Program-made: the position numbers and the translations under genes | Assembly: GCA_029718625.1 (NCBI GenBank) | Contig: CM056376.1 | Coordinates: 28,550,424-28,614,423, forward strand | Reading direction: 5' to 3' | Origin: Synaphobranchus kaupii | Lineage: Eukaryota > Chordata > Actinopteri > Anguilliformes > Synaphobranchidae | Length of the DNA: 64,000 nucleotides | Notes under the pieces: model-generated | Database searches by the model: none | Told to the model about the DNA's origin: nothing | The model's input: only the letters and a program-made list of their open reading frames with translations | Shown: piece by piece, positions 43,901-57,100 of the stretch | Numbering within the stretch: position 1 is the first letter of the stretch | How the letters are laid out: each line of letters starts with the position of its first letter

Positions 43901-46900
43901 CGCTAAGTCCGTTAAGCTGCACAGGAAGTAGCTTCCTCAGACTCATGGCTGTGTGAGCCCAACCTGCGATCTGTGGCGTGACAAAAAGTGGCGGGTGACA
44001 TCACGGCAGAGGAGAGCGCACGCTCGTCCGCGCAAGCTCGTCTGCGCACGCTCTCCCAAACCGAGGTTTCAGGAATGAGTGGATATAAATAGTGCTGGAG
44101 ATTTAAAAGGGGGCCATTTAAGAAGACATTGTAAATGAGACAGAACTACGGTTCAATTCAGAGAGAGGAGGCCAGGGTGGGGGCTATTGAAAACACATCT
44201 GCCCTGTGTCATGTGATGCATAACAGCGGCACGCTTCATTCTGCAGCGCGTAGAGAAAGAATGCATGGTGTGTTTCTCAATCATGTGCCCCAACCCCCTC
44301 CCTCCTTCCTGTGACATTCTAATGACCTCACTACAAACTGGCAGCTCTCAAAGGGAGACATCTTATATTTAAGAAATATCAGGTTTCTCTGTTTTTTGCT
44401 GGTTTTATGAAAACCCTCGTTCTGTTCAATAGCGCCAGCGATAATAAAGCTGATCTCAGGAATCTCAGCCAATCACAATGTAGAGAGGACAGAAGACAGA
44501 CAGAACAGCAGGTAAAAATAAGCAAATTGAGTTTAACCGGCCGAACGGCAACTAGCAGGAGAGAGAGAGAAGAAAGGAGGGTTCTGGTCAGCTGAAGGAA
44601 TACAGGCTGCCTGCCTGCCGCTGGGTTGCTCCTGTCCTTCTTGTAACATTCCTTTAACGTTCCTGTAATGTCTTGATTTGTATCTTCAGCTTCCCAAGAC
44701 ATGAACCAGCAGATCATATAGGTGGTGTTCGTTAGGACAATAATAACAGTGCACAGAACTCAAACTGCTTTACTGGCTTATTTTCTGAGGACACTGACCC
44801 AGTGCATGTTGTGAGATCCAAAAAAATAATTTAAAAAAAGGCTGACTATGGCTTGTGATAATACAGAAAGTGTCAGAATGTCCCGGCAGAGCTGCAGAAA
44901 GGCAGTGGCTGTATTCGAAACCACATACTATACGAGCAGTACATACTGATTTGACCATATGTTGTATACAGTATATGCTGATGTTGTACACAGTATACAG
45001 TACGCAGTAGGTGGTTTTCGAATACAGCCAGTGACAGCATTACAGACTGACCAATTGGTAGGGAGGGGGCGTGGGGCTTCCATCAGTACTCACAGGCGTT
45101 TGATCCCTGACTCAGGCTGGACGTTGGGCCGCGGCGCGGGGGAGGGGACCGAAAGAGGCGGGCCCATTTCCTCTTCCAGCTCCTCACTGTTGGAGAGAAA
45201 GGGGAACAGAATTAGGGGATGCACTACTGAAAGAACAGTGGGGGGGGGGGGGTGGAATGAGGGGTTGCACCACTGCAGGAACAGTGGGGGGACAGAATTA
45301 GGGGACGCACCACTGCAGGAACAGTGGGGTGGATGGAATGAGGGGACGCACCACTGCAGGAACAGTGAGTGGGGACGGGATTAGGGGATGCACTACTGAA
45401 GGAATTAGGGGGCTTCCTCCACTCCCCCACTACCACTCCTCTACTACCCAGAAGTATGTGGAGGAAGGGAGGGGAGGAGGGCAGTGGAGGAAAGGAGCCG
45501 TGAAGAAAATTGGGACAGTGAATCTGCTTCACCGCTGACTATTGATGAAGTTGCCCTATCATAACTTTTAACTTTACCGCTGAGCCCACAAATATTCCCA
45601 AAGCCAATCACAGATCTTCCACATGGTCAGCCCATTTAAAGCTGCAAAATATATTTTAAGTTACAAGTGCAAGTAACCTAGTTGCATGTACAATGTAAAG
45701 ATAGCCTGTATTGCGGTTCATGTCGAGACACTAATTAACATGTAATCAGCCACATTAGATCAAAGTAAACATGTTGTAGCCTAGTAGTATAGGCAACGCA
45801 AACATAACAATTTACTGTACCTCCAGAATCCAGATGTTCCCGATGTCTGAACATACCGAGCACTAATTCACCTCATAGGCCTATAGGCTACTGTAGCTAC
45901 ACTACTATTGCCAGTTCCTTGCATCTCACATAGGCAAATTGGGAAACATTTCTGCAGATTAGTGGAACAAATTATCGTCATATTATCGGATATAGGCCTA
46001 TCATTCCCAATGCACTACTGCAGGAACAGTGGGGGGACAGAATTAGGGGACGCACCACTGCAGGAACAGTGGGGGGGGGGGGGGGGGTGGCAACACCGAT
46101 TCTTTAGACTCTCCAGCCTCTACTCAGTTCCTGACTTTCTTACAAATCAGAATCAGACCTGATATGAAACATGAATTTTGTTCTGAATATTATGTGAAAA
46201 TAAATTATCCTTTTGAGTAATCTGCAGGTGTCTAAAGGGTTTAAATTATTTCAAATGAAGGTCTGGAGAGAATTAGTGGACACGCCGCTGCAGGAACAGA
46301 GGGAGGCGATACCGGGGGTACTGTACCTTTTGTAATAGGCTATTTCCTCTTGCAACATGAACACTTTGGCTTTGAGCTCGTTCCTCTCGTGCAGGACGTC
46401 CCGTAGTTCTTGGAGGGTGAAGCGTGGCCTGTTGGGGTCTTTCAGGTCAACAGCACCCTTCTCTTCTGCAGGGTCCTCCTCAGACTCCCCCTAGTGGCAG
46501 GGAGGGGAAACGGCAGCTTAGAGTAGAGTTAAAAATAAATAAAAGAAAACCAGTAAAGGAAGAATAAAGCTTCATGGGCGGGTGGTGGGGAGGGGGGTAA
46601 AACACATGATTAGTGACTCAGCGATGTGAACCAATCATTGTATTTCACTGTCAAGAGCGAAGTCTCTTGATTGGTTCAAAAATGTTGGTGATTTAGAGCT
46701 CACTGTTGCCCCACCAATTGAAAGGGTTCATGAAACCTTACTCTCCCAAAACCCCCAAGCACTAAAATCACAAGCCAATCTAACTTCTTTTGTTAACACA
46801 AGCACAACAGCCATCCAATCTACTCTTAGTGTATAATTTTTTTTCCTGTCCTACAGTTGAGCTACACTTGAGTAACTTATAATAAAGCTGATATTTTCCA

Positions 46901-48027
46901 AGGATATTAGGTATTACCATAGATATTACTATAGGTATAACCATAGATATTATATGCTGGATAAATTTTATCCCTCCTTCAGTCTTGGTAGAGAAAGACT
47001 GTAATGGTGAAACCCTACAGTCTCATTGGCTCCTGTTACTCTAGTAAAGGCCAAGTTGTTCTTTGCTTCACTTACAGTGTGGGATTTAATACTAAAGACA
47101 TGCATGACAAAATTATTGATGATCAATCTATCCACACAAGTCCCAAGTCAAACTAATCAATTTATGGCATATTTTCCTTTGCATGTTTTCCACTCACTTT
47201 CACTAAATACTAATACGTATTATTTATGTAGGTATGTCATATTTGGCTTAAAAGGAAACTCTGGCTCATACAAAATAAGATGCATGAATGATCAAATCCC
47301 AACTTCCTGTCCATCTTCAAAACTGATATATAGGGCCTGATTTACTAAGACCTTTAGCATGTGTAAAACCGTTTAGCACTCATAAAACTAATAACACCAC
47401 CAATGATTGGTACACAACAAATGCCATGACCAATCATTGGTCATGTTATTAGTTTTGCGTGTGCTAAAAGGTTTTGCACATGCAAAAGGTCTTAGTAAAT
47501 CAGGCCCATAGAGACCAATAAACTGGACAACACTTCCTCAAAAGATAGAATGACTTGAATGTATGCTTTTAAAAAGTGATTAACAGGCGAATGACCAAGT
47601 ATCGGGTCAGTACCAGAGTTAACAGCACAACAACCCGGAGATGGGCATAGATGGGTTGCCAGTGTGAGAGAAGAAACCCAGTCTAATAACAGGAGATTAA
47701 CAGTGGGTGGGGAATCTCATTTCTGGTAGAACCAGCATGCCTTTGCATAACCAGAGCACATTTTAAACGGTTAGTTTTCAGACCCAAGATTATGAAGCAA
47801 CACAAAGTCCTGTCAGATGGCTCAATTTGCACATGTACAAATACAGGCATATCCAAGACATCTGGAGAGTAAGTACAAACCAATCAGTCACACACACACA
47901 CACACACACACACGCACGCGCACACACACACACCCAAATACACACACACACTCTCAAAAACACACGCACGCATGCACACACCCATGTATGCACGCAAATA
48001 CACACACATTAAAAAAAACACACATGT

Positions 48028-48066
<39 letters not shown>

Positions 48067-48084
48067 TACACACACACACGCACG

Positions 48085-48119
<35 letters not shown>

Positions 48120-51100
48120 CGCACCAGCATGAGGTCTTGGGCTCTGCAATCAGAGCTCTCTGATTGGTGCAGGGTTAGATTCACCGCAAAACCACCCGAC
48201 AATGCCATCGCCATGGGTTACCCATAACAACACCGCCTCCTCCTTCTCCTCTTCATCCTCATCACCATAACCTCCCCCTTTCTCCTCCGTCTCCTCGTGG
48301 GGAGCCCCGTCCTCCAGGCCAGGGAAGCGGGAAAGCCCCTGTCCCGCCACAAAGCACTCCGCCAGGAATTCTGGGTCCCCACCACACTCGGCCCAAAGGG
48401 AGCTCTGTGCATCGGAGGTTTGGGCACGCGAGAGCTGGCCAAAGACACAACAGGAGCCTTTCAAACCCCGGCCTGTGAGAGGAGAACTGGGCGGGGAGTG
48501 TGGGCGGGGGGGTTGAGAGCTAATGCAGACCCTGACACACCAAGCCTCTGTTTCCTTACCCCTGTGTGTGAATTATGCGCCCTGGCTGGGGCTCTGCCAG
48601 TCAGCTTTTCTAACTCAAACCCCTCTGTCCTCTCAGGCCCTGCGCAAGAGAACTGCACAGTACTGCTGGGAGCCGTGAGGCCGTTAAGTTTCCTATCGTC
48701 ATCGCCATGGTTATTAGGGGTTTGCCTATTGTACGCATCGCCATGGTTATTAGGGGTTTGCCTATCGTACGCATCGCCATGGTTATTAAGGGCTAAAATC
48801 CACTTCTGTGCATTGAGAATATAATAGCCTGACATGTGGGTTCTTCAAAAAGAGGTCTAAAATCCGCAAAATCTGTTAACTGTTTGGTGGAAAAGAAATT
48901 TCTGTGTGAATATGAGTCAGACCAGGGGGTCAATTCCTATTCAGTTCAGTGAATTTAGGAAACTAGTTTAAATTAAATACATTTAGAAAAATGGCAATAA
49001 TGATTAAGCAAATACCCGTAATGTTGAGGATTTTCCCCCTAATTATTTTCAGTAAATCTGGAACAGAAATGGAAATCACCCCGAGTCTGAAACAGAAGCC
49101 TCAGAAAGGCAGTCCCCAATCCTAACCCCAACCTGCACCCCAAACCTGAACCCCAACCTGCGTGTGCCTATCTGAATAGGGCCACCAGGAAGGGAATGGG
49201 GTCTCGGATGGGTAACCCAAAGATAAGAGGCTCAAATCCCATAATGCCATGCGAGGGATCTTATAAAATAGTTCCATTGAGGAGCTGTCATAACTGAGCC
49301 AGTGTGAAAGTTAGTCTGGAAGAGGGCACGTGAGCCGTGTAACTCTGATATTCACTTTCTGTCACTCTTCTCCTAGGAGAGCTGCAGGTGTGTTGATTTT
49401 TTGATTTTCAGCTTCAAACCCAAGACCAGGTGAGACTGGAAACCAGGTGAGATGAATTAGCTGTGTAATTAACTGCTTCAACTGACCAATTAAGGACAGA
49501 GTAAAAACAAAAACTGCATACCCTGTGGCTCTCCAAGAGCAAGAGTGAACATACATGACATTTATTCAACAAATGCTCTTATCTAGAGACAATTACAATT
49601 CAAGAGTACATAAGTGTGTCCACGTAAATTATACGAGCAACAGTTACACAGACCAGGCTAATAACACTCCTAGGTCAGAAACAGTGTATGTGTATAAAGT
49701 ATTAATGTAGGTTAACTATTCCAATCCAATACCACTGCTGTAACTGAAAGGGGCGTGGCTATGATAACCTGGGGCGGAGCTGGTGATGGCTCTCCATTGG
49801 GGCGGAGCTCTCCTTGCAGGCGCTCCCGGAGCCTGGCCACCTCCTGCTGAAGCTCCCCCAGCTCCTGCTGCCTTGCCTGGGCAGCTGCCTCCAGCTCCAC
49901 CTTCTGCTGGATCAGGGCCTTGCCCTGGGCCTCCAGCAACGTCATCCTGTGCCTCAGGTCCTGGTTAATCTTCATCAGCCGGCTCTGCTGCTGCTGGAGC
50001 TATAGGCCACACACAGGTAAGGTTGTAAAGTTCCGGGAAAATCCCCCCGTTTTGAGTTTTGAGGTAATTTTGGAAATTTTGAGGTCGTAAATTTTTGGAA
50101 TTTATACTGTCAACAATATTGTTGTAATATTGCTTATTGTTTTCTTTAAATTGTTGTGTTTTATTAGCTTTGTTTAACCTTCCTATTATGTTATGAACCT
50201 TATTTTTTATATATTGACCAGTAACATCACCTTAACACAAATGGCAGTAAATTGTTAACGTAATAGGATGGTTAGGCATGAGATTGAAAATTTCAGAAAA
50301 TTACAGAAAGTTACCTGGAAAACCTCCCCCTTTGCAACCCTACACACTGGACTGCTTTAGAGAGAGAGACACACCCAACCCTACACACTGGACTGCTTTA
50401 GAGAGAGAGACACACCCAACCCTACACACTGGACTGCTTTAGAGAGAGAGAGTGGGACACACCCAACCCGTGGATGGTTGTGAAATGGTTGTTGGATGGT
50501 TGAAAAACGGTTTCGGGATGGTTTCAGAACAGTTGTTGGATGATTGAGAAACAGTTGGTGCATGGTTGAGAACAGTTGTTGGATGATTGAGGAACAGTTG
50601 GTGCATGGTTGAGAACGGTTGTTGGATGATTGAGGAACAGTTGGTGCATGGTTGAGAACGGTAGTTGGATGGTTGAGGAACAGTTGGGGGATGGGTGGAT
50701 TTGGCAGAAGCCTTACCGCCTCGATGTCCTCATTGCGTAGTGTCAGCTCGCGATCTTTGGCCCGGATCTCGTCCCTCTGCTTGTCCACCACCTCCTTCAG
50801 CTTCTTCATCACCTGCCGCTCCCTCTCCGACACACCTGGAGAAGAGCTTTTATAAAACTTTCGCAATTTTTAAATACATTTTTTTACATTAAATAACATT
50901 GCTAACTTAGGGCTGGAGTGCGCAACTTTCTCATTGGTCGCATTTGTTGTCAAAATATTTCAGTCATGACATCCCTTGGCCCTGCCAGAGAAAGAGACAC
51001 ACCCCCACCCCATTACTTCCACAGACCTCGTCGTGAACGTGCGACCGGCCTATCTCTTCGATTTGTTTCGCGTCATGAGCCACTTTGTTTTGAAAACAAA

Positions 51101-54100
51101 AATTTGGGCCGAATCGCTGGTTTTAAAATTCTGAATTAGAGAGTATAAACAGTGTATGGCGCTGGATTATAACAGTGTATGGCGCTATGATTGCTACCAA
51201 CTGAGCATGACCGTTCCCCAATATTTTTCTAAAAAGAAGTTGTTTACTCCAGCTTTGTATTTCATTTAGCAATGTTACTTTACTCTAATCATAAAATGTA
51301 AAGTAAAATATACCTGTGTACATTCGCTTACTGTATATATACAGTATGCTTCTACTGACCTGAATTTAAAAAGGGGACAGAGTAAATCACAGGCATTGAG
51401 TTACATGGTAATTTACGACATATTCTGTACTGCACTGTAAAGGTACCACCCTCAGTAATGCCTCACCCTATTGACCAGTATCTCCTTGTATTGACCAATC
51501 GGGGAAGCATATACACAGGGTGCCTTGGTTTAGATTCCAGAGTCCCAGGCTGTGTCCGAATCAGAGCCCTATCTACTGCGCCCTGTCTCCTGCGTACAGT
51601 GCAGAAGTGTGCTGTTTAATGTGCACTGTTAAGCAGTCTGCGAAAAATATCCGCCATACTATTTTTGAAACCGCACTGTGGAAGTGTCGTAAGCAGGTCA
51701 TAAGACATCCCACCAGTGTTGCCATGTCCGCGGTATTATAGCTAAATTCGGATACTTTCAAACTGCAGTCACGGGTAAAAATGAAAAGTCGCAAAGCACG
51801 CACTTATTTTAAAATGTAAAAACATGATGATTTCTATTTAAAATACGTTGGTTTCGGTTAAAAATAGGCTATAATTTGGGCTAGTTTTGAGTCGCCATCT
51901 GGCTAGAGTTTTACAAGATCTGGCAACCCTGCGCCCCACTCTAGCGCTGCCATGTCACATGTTGTTTTTGTTGTATTTGAAGGAAAACGTCAGCGAAGCT
52001 GCGCCTCATTTAAAAAAAAACGAAGCTTCACTTCATATTTACGTGACCAAAATGTTTGTGTACTTCTTATACTACTTCTTGTAGTATAATGGTTAAGGAA
52101 CTAGCCTTGTAACTGAAAGGTTGCAGGTTCGATTCCCAGGTAGGACACTGCTGTTGTACCCTTGAGCAAGGTACTTAACCTGAATCGCTTCAGTATATAT
52201 CCAGCTGTATAATTGGATAATATATGTAAAAAGAAATGCTAAAAAGTTGTAAGTCGCTCTGGATAAGAGCGTCTGCTAAATTCCTGTAATGTAATGTAAT
52301 GTAATGTAATGAAAAGTGTGCTCCCGAATGTACTCAGCGAAACCCCAGAAGTAAGTGTGTCATCTGGGTGTTTGAAGTATATTGCAATTTTAAAAAATTC
52401 GGAAGCCCCTGCTGATTCGGACACAGCCCCAGGGTTTTGGAGAGTAAAGATAGCTCTGACAGGGATGACAGACACTAGGGGGGGGTGTATTTTTGTCTGA
52501 GTGCTCAGGCTGGCTTAAAATAGGTTCCCATCTCACAGCGTAGTGGCACTTCACAGATCTCTCCGATGTTAACACGCACGCTCTCAAAAATGCAGATGCA
52601 CACGCACACAAACACACTCATGCATGCACACCCACCCACATACGCATACATGCATGTAAACACACAAAAAATGCAAGCATGCATGCACTTACACACACAC
52701 ACACACACAGCCACACACATACATACACACACACACAGAAGAGGTGCTACTAACCGCTGGCACTTTGTTCCTTTAAGGTGGAACTAACAGTCAACATGTG
52801 AGAATATTTAAGTTTGTTTTTAGGTGAGATAAACTGGTTTCAGAAGTGAAAGCAAGCCGCCTGAATTAGGGCGGTGACAGATGCACACGGTACAGAGCAC
52901 ACGTACACGTGTGAGCTGCCTCGTAACACGGCTTTTCCGGTAGCACTTTATCATCTCTGTCACGTGATGTTTTAAAGTATCAGCAGATGGGAGCTAAGCT
53001 TTAACTCGTGCGTACGGGATGCACCTGACCGTGTCCTTCTCCCTGGGTAACGCACAGCTGTAACTCCGGACTGTGGGGTTCAAAGGGACTGTAGAGGAGT
53101 TGCCCTGGTCTCAGAGCAGAGCGAGCGCAGATCTAGCGCATTAGTGTGCCTACGCTAGCACTAACAGGTTTTTGTTTGTTGATTTGAAGACACAATAAGA
53201 TGCAATAGGGCTGCAGGAAACACAGGACTGTTTCTTGTGTTAATTCAACCTGACTGCATATCCACTGCACTAAGAGAGGCAGTGCACCTGGGTCACCCAT
53301 TCCTTTGAAACACAGGTGTATACAGGTAAAGGGTACAGGGCTACAGGGATGTACAGGTAAACAGGGTGGGGATATACATGTATACAGGTAAAGGGGAGGA
53401 GATAAAGGTATATACAGTTAAAGGGCTGGGGATACAGGTATATACAGGTTAAGAGGGAGGGGATACAGGTACATACAGGCAAAGAGGGAGGGGATACAGG
53501 TATATACATATAAAGGTGGGGGTATACAGGTGTAGGTTCATACCTTCCTGTCTCTGCAGCTCCTGCTCTAAGGTGGGGCAGTCCTGCAGCGACAGGTTGG
53601 TCAGGAGGTTCTTATTCTCAGCCTGCAGCTGGGCAATCTGTGAAAGCAGATCCTGGGCCTCTCCTCTCCACACATCCTCCACCAGCTCCAGCTCCTGCAC
53701 ACAGACAGATAGAAAGAGAGAGAGACAGACAGACAGAGAGACAGGACAGCTATGGTCAGAGGTGCACTGGGGGGTGGTGGAGTACCAGGCTAGCACACAA
53801 CATGCAATACAGCACACACACTTACCCCAAGGCAAACACACATCATCACAACCGACAAATCACACAACCTTACAGTAGCTTATTATGGCAAGTTTGGCAA
53901 CACACACACACACACACACAATTCACAGTGTGTGTGTGCCACTTTTGCATGACAACAAGTTTATTACAGAACAGTTTCAAGCAATTATGCTTTGTTTAGT
54001 TTTTTTGTAGTTGTAGTGGCAGTAGTAGCCCTTGAGTAGTAGTAGTAGATTTAGCTGTAGTGGATTTTTATTTCCACACTGGTGTTGTTTGGATTGAATG

Positions 54101-57100
54101 TAACTGATCACTGGCTCCTTGTGTTCAGACTGCATTGTACATCAGTATCTTCATCTGTTCACATCACAGCCTTCATTTCTTCCTCTGGTAAAACGGTATA
54201 CAGTCATGTGAAAAAGTAAGTACACCCTCAAATGGTGGTCAGGTTTTTTTGACATATCTGGGCACAAGTTTATTTTATTTTAATTTCACCCATATTGATT
54301 GATTAAGGTAAACTAATTCAACAAATGATGCTAAAAAAGTAGACTTTGGAATCACTTAAGCAATTGAAATGAACATAAATGCAAATTCCTCATGAGGAAA
54401 AAGTAAGTACACCCCTACCTTTACAATCAAATATATTGATTAAAATTGATGTCTGGTGCACAAAACAGGTGTAAATGATTTTCCAATTATTAGATAATAA
54501 TTTGGAAGTTCTATGCTTACATAAAAACAGACAATTGGTCTGGTTTGGACCTAACCATCGAGGTGTGTTCTAACATATCATGCCTAGGTCAAAAGAGCTA
54601 TCTGGAGCCCTGAGAAAAAAAATTATTGATACTCATGAGACTGGGAGGGGCTACAAAGCCATTTCAAAGCAGTTTGAAGTACATCATTCAACTGTTTGAC
54701 GCATCATATCCAAATGTAGAAAACGCAGGACAGGCCATCCCACCAAATTCACCCCAAGAGCTGACCGAAAGTTGCTCCTAGAAGTCTCCAAAAACCCAAG
54801 GGTAGCATCTAAGGACCTACAAACTTCACTTGCCTCAGTTAACGTGAAAGTGCATGAGTCAACAATCAGAAATAGATTGCACAAAGTTGGCCTACATGGG
54901 ACGACAGAAAGGAAGAAGCCCCTGCTCTCCAAAAAGAATATAAAAGCACGACTGAACTTTGCCAAACAACATCTGGATAAAATCCAAAAATACTGGGAAA
55001 ATGTATGCTGGACTGATGAGTCAAAGTTGGAGTTGTTTGGGCGCAATGCAAAACGTCATGTTTGGCGAAGATGCAACACTGCCTTTGAGCAGAAGCACCT
55101 CATTCCAATGGTGAAACATGGTGGAGGGGGCATTAAGGTTTGCTGCCTCAGGGCCTGGTAAACTTACCATAATAGATTTAACCATGAATTCAACTTTATA
55201 CCAGACCATTCTTGATTAGAATGTGAGGCCAACAGGATAATGATTCTAAACATACAAGCAAATCCTGATAAATATGTAACGTTCCGTTCCCGTCCTGTCC
55301 GTTTTCCATGTTTTCCTTGTTTCCTTCCGTGTCATGTTGGATCCCTTGTCCGTGTTTCCCTCCTGGCTGTGGACTGGGCGTCTCCCTCGGGTACTTTTGG
55401 TTTCATTTTCCACTTTAGCTTCCGCCTATCACTCGCCCCTCTCGTTACTCACATTCCTCACTGCTGTGCTTCGGCAATCACTCCTGATTTAACTTCACAC
55501 CTGTTTCTCGTTTTCTCCTTCACTTCCTGCACCATTTAAACCCCTGGCTGGCTGCTATTCAGCGCCAGTTCGTTGACTAACCTACCGTGTTTGTTTCGTA
55601 TCCCGTTTCTGGTCCAGTGTTTGTGAGCCTGCTGGTTCATACCTGTTCGCCTGGTTTCCTGACTGGTAGCTATCTCTGCTAAACTTTCGCTGCTGCATGC
55701 ATTTACCTGTTTCCCTTCAAAACCTCCAGACGCCGCAGTTCCAGTCTTCCCGCAGCTGTGTTTGTCCTCCCCGTGTTACGTACCTCCCGTACTCGTGTTG
55801 CGGTACCAGGACCTCTGCATGCCAGCCGGCTTACGCCAGTATTGCCCGAGCTACGCCGCACCTTCCAACTCGGCGGTGCATTCACCAGCTACAGTCCTGT
55901 CACAACACCCTGCCTTTAACCTCTGCTTTCTGCCCGGTTACTCAAGCTACCCGGTCCAGTTTCCAGTCCTGTTCAAGCCCAGTTCCGATCCAGTTTCCAG
56001 TCCAGCTCCAGTCCAGTTTCCAGTCCAGTTCCAGTCCAGCTCCGGTGTTTTAGACACCTCCGTTCAAGTCCAGTTCCGGCTTGGAACAAGTTCCGTGCCG
56101 TCCCCTGTGTTCCTGAGTGGACCTTCCGGTCCAGCTTCCAGTCCAGTTCCAGTCCAGTTCCGGTGTTTTAGACACCTCCGTTCAAGTCCAGTTCCGGCTT
56201 GGAACAAGTTCCGTGCCGTCCCCTGTGTTCCTGAGTGGACCTTCCGGTCCAGTTTCCAGTCCAGTTCCAGTCCAGGTCCGGTGTTTCATACACCTCCGTT
56301 CAAGTCCAGTTCCGGCTTGGAACAAGTTCCGTGCCGTTCCCGTTTCCTGAGTGGACCTCCCGGTCCAGTTTCCAGTCCAGTTCCCAGTCCAGTTCCAGTC
56401 CAGTTCCGGTGTTTTATACACCTCCGTTCAAGTCCAGTTCCGGCTTGGAACAAGTTCCGTGCCGCTCCCGTTTCCTGAGTGGACCTTCCGGTCCAGTTTC
56501 CAGTCCAGTTCCGATCCAGGTTCCAGTCCAGTTCCAGTCCAGTTCCGGTGTTTTAGACACCTCCGTTCAAGTCCAGTTCCGGCTTGGAACAGTTCCGTGT
56601 TTCTTCAAGTCCAGCTCCGGCTTGGAGCAGTCCTCAGTTGGACGCTATCCTGTGTTAACTAACTAACCTGTTTTGCTCCCGTGTACAGCTTTGGGACCAC
56701 CCCAACGCTTAATAAAGTTCCACTTTCTGTAATCTGTCTCCTGGTCGTTGCACTTGGGTTCGTCCCGTATCAGGATCGTAACAGAACGAACTGGCCAACA
56801 ATATGGACCCAGCCGATCTGGAACAGATTCGCCACGCCTTCTCCTGCCAAACTGCGATCAGCGACCAACAGGGTCGCCGTTTGGATGATGTGCTGGAAGT
56901 AGTTAGGGGCATCACGGAGCAAGTATCCCAACTTTCGCTCCACCAACCGCTACTACGGATTCCAGCCAACCCTACTCCTTCCTCTCCCGAACCCCATCCG
57001 GAGGCACCGGCTCCCACTTCCAGCCGTGAGCCCCGTGTACAACACCCCGAGTTATATCGCGGGGGGTTGGGGAGATGTCGTGAATTTCTACTTAAATGTG

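Larger units (their letters stand above)
55275..56783 (+). repeat. 5' LTR (1509 bp)
   Basis: TGTAACGTTCCG...GGATCGTAACA. Contains a TTTAAA TATA-like box (55535-55540), a predicted transcript start about 55561-55564, a five-unit tandem repeat (about 55940-56620) and an AATAAA signal (56711-56716). ORFs inside it (for example 55762-56478) are translations of the repeats and are duplicated exactly in the other LTR. Confidence 0.95.

Noticed and set aside
44959..45384. 141-codon plus-strand ORF
   Set aside because: It runs antisense across rilpl1 exon 6 and into the 43-bp G-rich repeat array.
47790..48227. Cys/Val and His/Thr ORFs
   Set aside because: Translation of a CA microsatellite. Only the separate non-repetitive block at 48222-48434 has splice borders.
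50381..50716. Extension of rilpl1 exon 3 as a 161-codon ORF
   Set aside because: A good donor (GCG|GTAAGG) ends the exon at 50717. The rest is a GGTTG-type tandem repeat.
55697..56666. Ser/Pro-rich ORFs in the LTR (and exact duplicates at 61552-62521)
   Set aside because: They lie wholly in the tandem repeats of both LTRs. No known Gypsy protein maps there.
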